Shown: one piece after another, positions 7,080 through 14,256 of the stretch
Layout of the letters: each line of letters opens with the position of its first letter
Position numbering within the stretch: position 1 is the first letter of the stretch
DNA from: Candidatus Saccharimonadota bacterium
GTDB lineage: Bacteria > Patescibacteriota > Saccharimonadia > Saccharimonadales > UBA10212
Direction: 5' to 3'
Assembly (NCBI GenBank): GCA_016176605.1
Contig: JACOWW010000002.1
Coordinates: 336,968 to 400,967, forward strand
DNA length: 64,000 bases
Translations under genes and position numbers: made by a program
The notes under the pieces: model-generated
What the model was told of the DNA's origin: nothing
The model's input: only the letters and a program-made list of their open reading frames with translations
Database searches by the model: none

Positions 7080-8068
7080 TACAGCTGGGGGTGGCCGACC
7101 ACTGCTTGAGGTAGCGGCCCGCGTTCTTGCATTTCAAGATACTCTCTTATCATAAGTGCTGCCGTAGCCCCTTCGCCGGAAGCGCTGGCAATTTGCAAGG
7201 TCGCGCCACTTCTTACGTCACCAGCACAAAAAATGCCTGGCACATTAGTCATTAAATGCACATCGGTTTTAACAAAGCTACGTTCGTCCAGTTCAACGCC
7301 GCTGCCATCTAAGAACTTAATATTCGGCAGCAAGCCCACAAAAACGAAGACGCCATCTGTTGGGAATTCTATTTTCTTTCCTGAAACAGTGTCTGTGCCA
7401 ACAACCTTAGTGACTTTTCCTCCGCCAGCTGGCGGATCGCCGGCAATTTCATCAGTAGTAACGCCTAAATGCACCGTGATTTTATCCTTGTGCTTTTCCA
7501 GCTCCTTTACCAGCACATCGCTAGCTCGCAGTTTGCTGCGCACCAGCATATCAATATGGCTGGCGAACTTTGTTAGAAAAATGCTTTCCTGGACCGCCGA
7601 GTTGCCGCCGCCGACAACCACTAATTTTTTGTCGCGGTAAAAAGCGCCGTCGCAGGTGGCGCAATAATGTACACCGCGGGCGTAGTACTCCTTCTCACCG
7701 GGTACACCAATTTGCTTGTATTCACTGCCAGTAGCTATTAGCACTGCTTTGGCGTAGATATCACCCTCGGTGGTGGCTAATTTTTTAAGTTTGCCTTGGT
7801 CTTCGATATTCTGGACTTCACCTAGCTCGATTTTAGCGCCAAAGCGTTCGGCCTGCTTGCGCATCTGCTCGGACAATTCTAGGCCGGAAATACCGTTTTC
7901 AAAGCCAGGATAATTGTCTACCCAGTCTGTTACAGCCGCCAAACCGCCAATCGCGCCTTTTTCAAACAAAAGAGTATCAATATCTTCTCGGCAGGTATAA
8001 ATTGCGGCACTAAGCGCCGCCGGCCCGGCACCCACAACCACCAAATCGTGCGTAGTCTCATTTATCAT
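7076..8068 (-). CDS. trxB: Thioredoxin reductase
   Basis: FAD/NADPH-dependent reductase, 330 residues. The FAD site is VVGAGPAALSAA (about 11-22), the redox pair is CATC (136-139) in a CATCDGAFY motif, and the NADPH site is VVGGGNSAVQES. The C-terminal FAD motif FCAGDVRSG is present. Residues 211-216 (DPPAGG) are encoded by the palindrome TCCGCCAGCTGGCGGA, which also occurs in the ATP synthase leader, so a repeat appears to have entered the gene in frame. With the glutaredoxin-like gene next to it, it forms the cytoplasmic thiol-reducing system. Confidence 0.95.
   Translation of the reverse strand: MINETTHDLVVVGAGPAALSAAIYTCREDIDTLLFEKGAIGGLAAVTDWVDNYPGFENGISGLELSEQMRKQAERFGAKIELGEVQNIEDQGKLKKLATTEGDIYAKAVLIATGSEYKQIGVPGEKEYYARGVHYCATCDGAFYRDKKLVVVGGGNSAVQESIFLTKFASHIDMLVRSKLRASDVLVKELEKHKDKITVHLGVTTDEIAGDPPAGGGKVTKVVGTDTVSGKKIEFPTDGVFVFVGLLPNIKFLDGSGVELDERSFVKTDVHLMTNVPGIFCAGDVRSGATLQIASASGEGATAALMIREYLEMQERGPLPQAVVGHPQLY
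7421..7436. repeat. 16-bp palindromic repeat inside trxB
   Basis: TCCGCCAGCTGGCGGA, identical to 31689-31704 in the atp leader. Here it encodes part of a surface-loop-like DPPAGG segment. Confidence 0.7.
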
Positions 8069-8181
8069 TTTACATTTACCATTTTACATTGATTTCTCAT
8101 TTTACATTTACTATTGGTTTAAAATGCCATCTGATAAATGGCAAATCAATGCTAAATGTGAATTGCTAATTGAAAAATTGC

Positions 8182-8430
8182 CTAGGCTATGGCGGGGGCG
8201 AGACGGGAAAGATTATAGCCAATAACTACATCCTTCGTGTCATCTTGTTTGGTGACTATAGTAACCGGCACTGTCAGAGCGCCGCTCATCTCAAAAACTT
8301 TGGCTTGCTGGTCTGGATGTTCTTCTAAATTAACTTCGTCGTATGCGAGTCCCTTGCTGGCTAAATATTGCTTTACCATGGGGCAGTAAGAGCAAGTGTT
8401 TGTGGTGTAGATAGTGATATTTTTGGGCAT
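8182..8430 (-). CDS. Glutaredoxin / NrdH-like redox protein
   Basis: A single thioredoxin-fold domain of 82 residues. CSYCP near residues 13-17 is the redox motif and TVPVT supplies the cis-proline. The end (VVIGYNLSRLAPAIA) fits NrdH/glutaredoxin-like proteins. Likely reduced by the TrxB encoded 114 bp downstream and used for ribonucleotide reductase or general disulfide reduction. The leader contains a GGAGGG Shine-Dalgarno that can pair with an upstream CCC. Confidence 0.9.
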   Translation of the reverse strand: MPKNITIYTTNTCSYCPMVKQYLASKGLAYDEVNLEEHPDQQAKVFEMSGALTVPVTIVTKQDDTKDVVIGYNLSRLAPAIA

Positions 8431-8566
8431 TTAAGAGACCCTCCTTCGGGCTGTTTGTTATTTAATTTTGTAATTTGCGTGTTGTTTTCTTAAAACTAAT
8501 ATTAGTGTACATTGTGTTAGAGTTTAACGTCAATACACTATATATTGTGTAATTCGCACCATTTAT

Positions 8567-8739
8567 CCCCCATACCTTCACACTTGGATGCAGTGCAAGG
8601 AAGCAACGAGCAGCAAGCGAGCCGTACAAAGACGTACGGTGAGCGAGCGGCGCAGGTAGCTGACACAGCAATGCACCAAGAGCCAGTCAGTATGCCTGGC
8701 TCCGCTAGGCAACAGGACTGGCGTTGTGTAGGTATGGGG
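8567..8739. ncRNA. Structured element between the glutaredoxin and FKBP genes
   Basis: The 309-bp gap 8431-8739 holds no gene. From 8567 a terminal stem (CCCCATACC with GGTATGGGG at 8731-8739) closes a multibranched fold: CTTGG-TGCA with TGCA-CCAAG, CCGTAC-loop-GTACGG and GCCAGTC with GACTGGC. The right arm abuts the FKBP stop codon. It may be an RNA gene, a 3' element of the FKBP transcript or a repeat; I do not recognise a known family. The rest of the gap (8431-8566) is AT-rich leader sequence. Confidence 0.4.
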
Positions 8740-9258
8740 TTATTTTACGTCGAGGAGGGTTATGTCGAAGACTAAATCGGCGTTAGCTGGGATGTTCGAC
8801 CCCGGCGGCGGGTTGGCGCCATATGCTAAGTCCGCCGGAATTAACAACCGGCGCTGACCGTTGACCTTCATACCCGGTACGCCCTCAACCCAGCCCTTTA
8901 TTACCTGATTCAGGCCAAAACTAACAGGTTGGCCGCTATCGAGCGAACTTTGAAAAATAACACCTGTGGCCGCCACCGCGCCGGTGTAGTGAACAGTAAC
9001 CGTGCTGTCCGGTTTGGCTTCAGCGCCATCACCAGCTTTGATATCTGTTTTTTGCAGCGAATCTATACGGTCAATTGGTGTAAAGTCGCTGAGTTTTGTG
9101 CCTTGAAGCGTTGGTCCTTGGGGTTTATTGGCCACTTGGCTAGAATCCTCCTTTTGGTGCGTCGCCTGCCAAAAAGCCCACACACCTACACCCAAACCAG
9201 TGCCCAGGAATAGTACCGCCAGAAATAGCCAGCCGGCACGCCTTAGAAAACTTCTCAT
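8740..9258 (-). CDS. Membrane-anchored FKBP-type peptidyl-prolyl isomerase
   Basis: 172 residues with one N-terminal membrane helix (about 10-30) and a linker, then an FKBP domain (about 80-172). The domain has VTVHYTGAVAATG, FQSSLDSGQPVSFGLNQVIKGWVEGVPGMKVNGQRRLLIP and a LAYG motif, which hold the proline-binding aromatic residues. It probably assists folding of exported proteins on the outer face of the membrane. It begins directly after the pheT stop codon (no gap), an unusual operon partner. Confidence 0.92.
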   Translation of the reverse strand: MRSFLRRAGWLFLAVLFLGTGLGVGVWAFWQATHQKEDSSQVANKPQGPTLQGTKLSDFTPIDRIDSLQKTDIKAGDGAEAKPDSTVTVHYTGAVAATGVIFQSSLDSGQPVSFGLNQVIKGWVEGVPGMKVNGQRRLLIPADLAYGANPPPGSNIPANADLVFDITLLDVK

Positions 9259-11817
9259 TCATATCCTCTCTGCTTTAAATTTAGCTTTGGCGTCAATTGC
9301 TATTTTATCAAGAACTTTATTCGCTTCCGCCGTAGTCATTGTCTTTCCAGGGTGCGACAAAACAATATGCCAGGTTGTTTGTTTGCGGCTTTTATCTTCA
9401 GAGCGCTGGTAAATATCAACCGGGCTTAACCAGTGGTTGTAGCCGTGATCGTCCGATATCCTTCCCAGAGTCTTCATAACAAAATCAGTTAATTCGCCGT
9501 AGCTTAAGTCCGTAGCTGTGCGCAAACATATGTCCTGCTCGACAGCTGGAAATTTATTGAGCGGACGGTAATCGACGGTTTTAACAGCCAGACCTTGAAT
9601 TACAGCTAAGTCGAGTTCTGCCTGAGCTGTTCGAGGTGGCAGCTTCAGTTTGGCTCGTAAATTTAAAGAAGGTTCTCCGCTCAAACCAACAATATTATCG
9701 CCACTATAAATTACCGCTGATCGCCTAGCTTCAAATGCCTGAGCAGCTATAAACCATGCGCGTGGTAACTTTTTCACATTTTCTAACATGTTAAATTGCG
9801 CGGATTTGATACCAACTTTTTGTATTAAATAGTCACTAAACTTTTTGGCAACAAAATAAGGAGCGCCCCAATTAGGGGGGTTCTGTAGTGTAGTTATGAC
9901 CATTGCCAAACGCTCGAGCTCTGTCGGCAGCTTTTCTTTATCGAGGACGTTTTTAATATGCGCTCGCCCAATCTCATAAAGTGCAAAATGATCTGAACCA
10001 GCTTTGATATTGGGGTAGACTTTTTCCAACAAGCTGGGCGTCAAACTCAACCTGTAATATTGCAAGTCTGGGCTCAGAGCGTTACGAATATGGTAGGCGT
10101 CTTTAATGTCCTGGCCGGCTTTTTCGATGAGCGAACCATGCACAAAACTGTATGTTAAAACTTCGTTGGCGCCGGCCGCCAATAATATTTGCCTGGCGCG
10201 GTCCTTAAAGGTCAATTTTTCATTTACGGCCGCTGGGGTAAGGTCTTTTTTTGGCAGCTCCAGCGGGAGATGGTCGTAACCGTACAGCCGGCCGACTTCT
10301 TCGACAATGTCTTCCGGTATTACTATATCTGTCCGCCAAAAAGGCACATCGATTTTTAATGCATCTTCGCTAGCTTGTACTTTGAATTCAACATTTTCCA
10401 GCAGCTTTTTGATTTGTGAAGCTGTAAGCTTCAGGCCTAGCCGCTCATTAATAAACTGAGTAGTGGTTCTAACTTGTGGCGCAGGTTTTAAACTGCCTTT
10501 TAAGTCGTAGATACTGCGGGCCGGCAGGCCGCCGCTTTCATGGATCACAAAATCAACCGCCCGAGCCAGCACCCGGTCATTCTGCCACGGCGACTGATTT
10601 TTAGTAAATCTTGTCGCTGCATCTGTGAATAATCCGTATGTCATAGCTGTTTTACGGGTTACGTTCATATCAAAGGTGCCGACTTCAAGGATTATATTTT
10701 TAGTATTTTTATCAACTTCCGTGGCTGCCCCGCCCATGACGCCAGCCAAACCAATGGCCTGTTTGTTGGTGGCAATCACCAGTTCTCCGCCCTCAAGTGT
10801 GACAACCTTGCCGCCAAGCAACAGCAGCTTTTCGCCAGTTTTGGCTTGGCGCACAACTATATGAGCCATGCTGCCGCTGCTGACACCTTTAACTTTGTCG
10901 TAATCGTAGGCGTGTATCGGCTGGGCGGTTTCCAGCATCAAGTAGTTTGTTATATCGACAATGTTGTTGATGGGGCGGACACCAAGCCGCGCTAAATAAG
11001 ACTGGATCTCCATGGAAGACGGGGCGATTTTAACGTTTTTAACTACCTGCAGCATAAAGTGCGGCACCAGCTTGGGAATTTCGTTTTTGGCGCCCAGTAG
11101 TTGGGCGTCAGTCTTGTGGCTACCGGTCGTTTTGTCACCCAAATACCACTTGGGCGAGCGGAAAACCATGTTCTGGACGCCGGCCAGTTCGCGGGCAACG
11201 CCTAACATGCCAAATAAGTCCGGACGATGCGTAAACATCTTATTTTCAATGTCAATGATGTAGTCATCTAAGCCGTAGACCTTCGCAAAAGGCATCCCTG
11301 GTTTGATGTTTGAAGTTTGGTTTTTGGACTTTGTATCCTCGATAACGAGGATACCTGTATGGTCATCACCCAGAGCCAGCTCCTGGAGGCTGGCGATCAT
11401 GCCGTTACTGACTACGCCCCGGATTTCCTTCGCCTCCAATACGAACGGTTCTTTATCGACAGTTGAAGGCACGGCCACACCGGGTGGCATCCAGACAACT
11501 AGTTGGCCGGCAGCAACATTCGGCGCGCCACAAACAACCTCGATCATTCCTTTACTGTCACGTTTTACTTTTTTGACAGCTTTTCCATCGTCAATTAAAC
11601 AGACACTCAACTTGTCAGCGTTGGGGTGTTTTTGGCATTTAACAACTTTAGCAACCACGATGCCTTGATATTTTTTACCAATATCAATAACTTCTTCGAC
11701 TGCCCCAAGCTGGGCGCCGATTTTTTCGACCAAAGCCTCAATACCATCCGGCATCGGATCTGCCGAACACTGATCGTTTTTGATTATTTCTCTAATCCAA
11801 TTAATACTAACTTTCAT
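9259..11817 (-). CDS. pheT: Phenylalanine-tRNA ligase, beta subunit
   Basis: 852 residues, long form. Order: N-terminal region, EMAP/OB-type tRNA-binding domain (about 45-165, GIVVAKVVKCQKHPNADKLSVC), B3/B4 editing domain (with PHFML and NNIVDITNY motifs), B5 domain (about 450-520), catalytic-like core and C-terminal FDX-ACB anticodon-binding domain (from about 760). It pairs with PheS in an alpha2-beta2 enzyme. Residues about 163-174 (DTKSKNQTSNIK) are encoded by a low-complexity stretch like the intergenic repeat at 35.5 kb. The ATG is the 3' end of a hairpin in the leader between pheS and pheT. Confidence 0.96.
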   Translation of the reverse strand: MKVSINWIREIIKNDQCSADPMPDGIEALVEKIGAQLGAVEEVIDIGKKYQGIVVAKVVKCQKHPNADKLSVCLIDDGKAVKKVKRDSKGMIEVVCGAPNVAAGQLVVWMPPGVAVPSTVDKEPFVLEAKEIRGVVSNGMIASLQELALGDDHTGILVIEDTKSKNQTSNIKPGMPFAKVYGLDDYIIDIENKMFTHRPDLFGMLGVARELAGVQNMVFRSPKWYLGDKTTGSHKTDAQLLGAKNEIPKLVPHFMLQVVKNVKIAPSSMEIQSYLARLGVRPINNIVDITNYLMLETAQPIHAYDYDKVKGVSSGSMAHIVVRQAKTGEKLLLLGGKVVTLEGGELVIATNKQAIGLAGVMGGAATEVDKNTKNIILEVGTFDMNVTRKTAMTYGLFTDAATRFTKNQSPWQNDRVLARAVDFVIHESGGLPARSIYDLKGSLKPAPQVRTTTQFINERLGLKLTASQIKKLLENVEFKVQASEDALKIDVPFWRTDIVIPEDIVEEVGRLYGYDHLPLELPKKDLTPAAVNEKLTFKDRARQILLAAGANEVLTYSFVHGSLIEKAGQDIKDAYHIRNALSPDLQYYRLSLTPSLLEKVYPNIKAGSDHFALYEIGRAHIKNVLDKEKLPTELERLAMVITTLQNPPNWGAPYFVAKKFSDYLIQKVGIKSAQFNMLENVKKLPRAWFIAAQAFEARRSAVIYSGDNIVGLSGEPSLNLRAKLKLPPRTAQAELDLAVIQGLAVKTVDYRPLNKFPAVEQDICLRTATDLSYGELTDFVMKTLGRISDDHGYNHWLSPVDIYQRSEDKSRKQTTWHIVLSHPGKTMTTAEANKVLDKIAIDAKAKFKAERI

Positions 11818-11944
11818 CCCGTTAGATCTCCCCTCCGGGGCGTATTTCTGACGAAATCCTAGGTCTAACGGGATAGACCCCGTTAGAAGTCTGATTTGCT
11901 TGTAAATCAGAGCTTGATGAAATCATGCAACTTCTAATCGGGGT
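11815..11944 (-). promoter_or_regulatory. Structured pheT leader with alternative pairings
   Basis: Four segments in transcription order: A GACCCCGATTAGAAGT (11942-11927 region, immediately after the pheS stop), a hairpin TCTGATTT-loop-AAATCAGA, B ACTTCTAACGGGGTC, C ATCCCGTTAGA (11874-11864) and D TCTAACGGGAT (11826-11816). A pairs with B and C pairs with D; alternatively B pairs with C (AACGGG with CCCGTT). D ends on the pheT start codon, so C-D would hide it. A related A-hairpin-B-C block lies at 50518-50597 before leuS. The T-box sequence is absent. Function is inferred. Confidence 0.55.
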
Positions 11945-12966
11945 CATGCGAATTGTCTCAGGAATTTTAAGTTGCCAGAGTGGAAGTGGCGAACGTCTTC
12001 GATGTTGTATTTCAGCATCACCAGCCGGTCAATGCCAAAGCCCCAGGCAAAGCCTGTATATTTAGCGGGGTCAATGCCGCCTTCGCGTAAAACGTTGGGA
12101 TGAATCATACCGCAGCCACCAAGTTCTATCCAGCCAGTATGACTACAAACATTGCAGCCCCGTCCCTCGCAAAATATGCAACTGGCGGCAAACTCAAAAC
12201 TTGGCTCGGTGAATGGAAAATAAAAAGGCTGGATTTTAATTTTGATTTCGCGTTCATAATAGCTGGATAGCCAAGCTCTAATGGTAGCTACCAAATGGCC
12301 GGCATGTATTCCTTTATCGACATAGACCCCCTCAAGCTGATAGAAAGTGTGTTCATGGCGGGCATCCAGATCTTCATTTCTAAAAACCCGGCCCGGGATT
12401 ACTGCCCGGATGGGGATTTCCATACTTTTAAAAACCCGGTTTTGCATTATCGAAGTATGAGCCGGTGCTACTAGGTCTTCATCAGTGACAAACGTATCGT
12501 ATTCATCACGAGCTGGATGGTCTTTGGGGAAATTAAGTGAACCGAACATATGGTAATCATCATCAAGTTCACGCGATTCAACAGCCGCAAAACCCATCCG
12601 ATAAAAAATATCTAAAATTATATCGAGCTCGGTCATCAGCGGATGGCGGCTACCATTTTCCGCCGGCAGCAACTTAGGCCGGTTTTCCGGCTTTACATTC
12701 ATATCAAACGGAGCAGTAACATCGATTGAGGTTACAGGTGACAGGTTACTGGTTACAGATTTTCGCACCATGGATTCGAGTTCTTTTTTGAGTTCATTGA
12801 TTTCCTTTCCAAAAGAAGCTCGTTCGTCGGGTGGCAAAGTTTTTATTCGGTCATATAAAGCCGTCAGTTCAGCTGCACGTAAAATAGCCCGCTTATCTTT
12901 TAGCTTGGCAAACTTTTCGTGCAGTTGCTTGGCAACCTCAGCAATCTCCGGGTTTTTGTACTCCAT
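11944..12966 (-). CDS. pheS: Phenylalanine-tRNA ligase, alpha subunit
   Basis: Catalytic subunit, 340 residues. N-terminal coiled coil (about 1-68), linker, then a class II synthetase core with FRNEDLDARHEHTFYQLEG (motif 2), a Cys-rich CIFCEGRGCNVCSHTGW segment typical of the family and GFAWGFGIDRLVMLKY (motif 3). Residues 70-81 (SVTSNLSPVTSI) are encoded by a GGTTACAGGTGACAGGTTAC repeat that also lies between genes at 14.2 kb, so the linker seems to have gained a repeat. A -10-like TATACT ends 9 nt before the ATG, implying a near-leaderless mRNA. Confidence 0.96.
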   Translation of the reverse strand: MEYKNPEIAEVAKQLHEKFAKLKDKRAILRAAELTALYDRIKTLPPDERASFGKEINELKKELESMVRKSVTSNLSPVTSIDVTAPFDMNVKPENRPKLLPAENGSRHPLMTELDIILDIFYRMGFAAVESRELDDDYHMFGSLNFPKDHPARDEYDTFVTDEDLVAPAHTSIMQNRVFKSMEIPIRAVIPGRVFRNEDLDARHEHTFYQLEGVYVDKGIHAGHLVATIRAWLSSYYEREIKIKIQPFYFPFTEPSFEFAASCIFCEGRGCNVCSHTGWIELGGCGMIHPNVLREGGIDPAKYTGFAWGFGIDRLVMLKYNIEDVRHFHSGNLKFLRQFA

Positions 12967-12981
12967 GTCGGTATTAGTATA

Positions 12982-13140
12982 CCCGGAAGTAGACTTTCGA
13001 GTCAGCCCGTCTTTGCCTGATACTTATTATTCGGCAGCAAGACTATCTATTAAGTGGAAGACTTCTCACTCATCCAAAGCTCAACTGACGAGCTGAAACT
13101 CACATGGATAGTCGAATAATCTCGAAAGCTCACTTCCGGG
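12982..13140. ncRNA. Structured element upstream of pheS
   Basis: A terminal stem joins CCCGGAAGTAGACTTTCGAG (12982-13001) with CTCGAAAGCTCACTTCCGGG (13121-13140). A second stem pairs ATTATTCG and GACTATC (13026-13047) with GATAGTCGAATAAT (13107-13120), and AGCTC-loop-GAGCT is at the tip. The gap 12967-13294 (328 bp) holds only this element and the promoter of the next cassette. The pheS -10 lies just outside it, so this is probably not part of the pheS mRNA. No known RNA family recognised. Confidence 0.45.
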
Positions 13141-13168
13141 ATAACAACTTCCCGCCCCTGATACGTAC

Positions 13169-13197
13169 TTGCTAGTATGCTATTTCTATGGTAAAAT
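13169..13197 (+). promoter_or_regulatory. Sigma-70 promoter of the GC-rich cassette
   Basis: -35 TTGCTA (13169-13174), 17-bp spacer, -10 TAAAAT (13192-13197). The leader of about 90 nt contains a hairpin (CGTTTCGC with GCGAAACG) and ends with a good Shine-Dalgarno AAAGGAG before the TTG at 13295. Confidence 0.6.
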
Positions 13198-13294
13198 AAA
13201 AACACATTTCGTTGGAGTGTCGTTTCGCAACAGTGAAGCACTAAACACCCGCGAAACGCACCCCAAAATTCGACAGAGTAGAAAGGAGAATACC

Positions 13295-13804
13295 TTGATC
13301 ATCAAGGTAGTTGCCGAGCTGGAGTACAGGGATTGGTCTGAGATCGAGATCCACATCAGCGCCAAGCTCCTACACCGCGGCAGTCCGCAGGCTTTCACGA
13401 ATCCTGAGTGGCTTCGAGAGCACGCAGGCGACGAAGATCCCTTCACGAACTTCGGGAATGAGCTGCTCGAGAGGCTGGACATCATCGGCGTCTCGTCAAT
13501 GTTCAGCCCCTACTGCGTGAAGGTCACCATCCCGCCGATCTTCGGCATGATCGGGACTATCTGGGAGATCGTCCAGGCCGTCCACGCAGTCGTCGAGAAC
13601 AGCCCGGAGCATACCGGCATCGCATTCGGCGTGATGAGAGCCGACAACCTGTTCGAGGCGGTCGACTACATCGAAGACCCCAGCCGGGAGCAAGTCGAAG
13701 CGATGTTGAACGAAGTCGTTCCCACACTGGGCGTCACACCGGTGCGCAGTCGAAGGGGCAACCCACTCGACGAACCATCACGCTCGAGCAAGATCAGCGA
13801 CTGA
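13295..13804 (+). CDS. Hypothetical protein of the GC-rich cassette
   Basis: The frame opens upstream, but AAAGGAG lies 7 nt before TTG 13295, so the protein is taken as 169 residues starting (M)IIKVVAELEYRDWSEIEIHIS. I do not recognise the family. The fold looks mixed alpha/beta with a central hydrophobic segment (VKVTIPPIFGMIGTIWEIVQAVHAVVE) and a charged, Ser-rich C-terminus. Codon use is GC-rich compared with pheS and the GH63-like gene. It is followed 35 nt later by a ribbon-helix-helix-like gene, so the pair is an operon. A toxin-antitoxin-like role is possible but has no direct support. Confidence 0.7.
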   Translation: MIIKVVAELEYRDWSEIEIHISAKLLHRGSPQAFTNPEWLREHAGDEDPFTNFGNELLERLDIIGVSSMFSPYCVKVTIPPIFGMIGTIWEIVQAVHAVVENSPEHTGIAFGVMRADNLFEAVDYIEDPSREQVEAMLNEVVPTLGVTPVRSRRGNPLDEPSRSSKISD

Positions 13805-13839
13805 ACCAAGCCGAACCCCCCCCCGAAAGGAGGTGAATC

Positions 13840-14097
13840 ATGGCATCAGTGCGCACCGACACGGATACGGCCCGGCAGATCAAGGCGATGGCCCAACTCC
13901 GCGGGATCAGCGAGGAGGAGTTTGCCGCCGAGATCATCCGCCAGTATGGCGAAAACCACGCTGACGAACTCCGTGCAGGGATGGAACACCTGAGCCGATC
14001 GAAGTCCACTCGTAGAACCACCAGGCTCCTTCGGGTGTTGAGCACACCAGAAGGCGCCGCTGTTCTCGCGAGGCTGTACCCGCCCACCACGGCGTAA
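13840..14097 (+). CDS. Small ribbon-helix-helix-like protein of the cassette
   Basis: 85 residues preceded by a near-perfect Shine-Dalgarno (AAAGGAGGTGA). The N-terminal half (SVRTDTDTARQIKAMAQLRGISEEEFAAEIIRQYGE) resembles a ribbon-helix-helix DNA-binding region: a short strand followed by two helices. The C-terminal half is Arg-rich and helical (SRSKSTRRTTRLLRVL). It may regulate its own cassette by binding the inverted repeat near 13271 or the promoter hairpin. GC-rich codons match the upstream gene. Function unproven. Confidence 0.65.
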   Translation: MASVRTDTDTARQIKAMAQLRGISEEEFAAEIIRQYGENHADELRAGMEHLSRSKSTRRTTRLLRVLSTPEGAAVLARLYPPTTA

Positions 14098-14103
14098 GAG
14101 CAA

Positions 14104-14138
14104 TGACGCCGGGCGGAGAAGCTCTCCGCCCGGCGTCA
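14104..14138 (+). terminator. GC-rich 15-bp hairpin after the cassette
   Basis: TGACGCCGGGCGGAG (14104-14118) pairs perfectly with CTCCGCCCGGCGTCA (14124-14138), loop 5 nt. There is no T tract, so it is a strong hairpin-only terminator or mRNA 3' stabiliser. A second AT-rich hairpin (AAAGCTT-loop-AAGCTTT) follows at about 14167-14191. Confidence 0.6.
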
Positions 14139-14241
14139 CGCTCCGTCTACTCTGTCGCTTAACCAGAAAGCTTAAACTCTTAAGCTTTGTGGCTAAGCCA
14201 AAGCTGTAACCCGTAACCTGTCACCTGTCACCTTTCTCGTT

Positions 14242-14247
14242 TATACT
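14242..14247 (+). promoter_or_regulatory. -10 box of the GH63-like gene
   Basis: TATACT ends 9 nt before the ATG at 14257. The upstream 14203-14236 block (GTAACCTGTCACCTGTCACC) is the same repeat found inside pheS. Confidence 0.4.
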
Positions 14248-14256
14248 TAAACGTAA

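Larger units (their letters stand above)
13271..14157. mobile_element. GC-rich two-gene cassette bounded by 12-bp inverted repeats
   Basis: CGACAGAGTAGA at 13271-13282 is matched by its reverse complement TCTACTCTGTCG at 14146-14157. Between them lie two genes with codon use unlike their neighbours (CTC, GAG, CGG, ATC favoured), strong Shine-Dalgarno sites where most local genes have none, and a 15-bp GC hairpin after the second gene. No transposase or integrase is visible. Acquisition from another organism or plasmid is inferred. Confidence 0.45.

Noticed and set aside
8567-8739. SRP (4.5S) RNA
   Set aside because: AGGAAGCA resembles part of the SRP loop, but the symmetrical GGUCC/GGAA/AGCAG helix does not form.
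11815-11944. T-box riboswitch before pheT
   Set aside because: The conserved AGGGTGGNACCGCG antiterminator sequence is absent, and the element begins inside an operon right after the pheS stop.
13271-14157. Complete insertion sequence
   Set aside because: No transposase is present, inverted repeats are internal to the promoter-gene unit, and no target-site duplication could be recognised.
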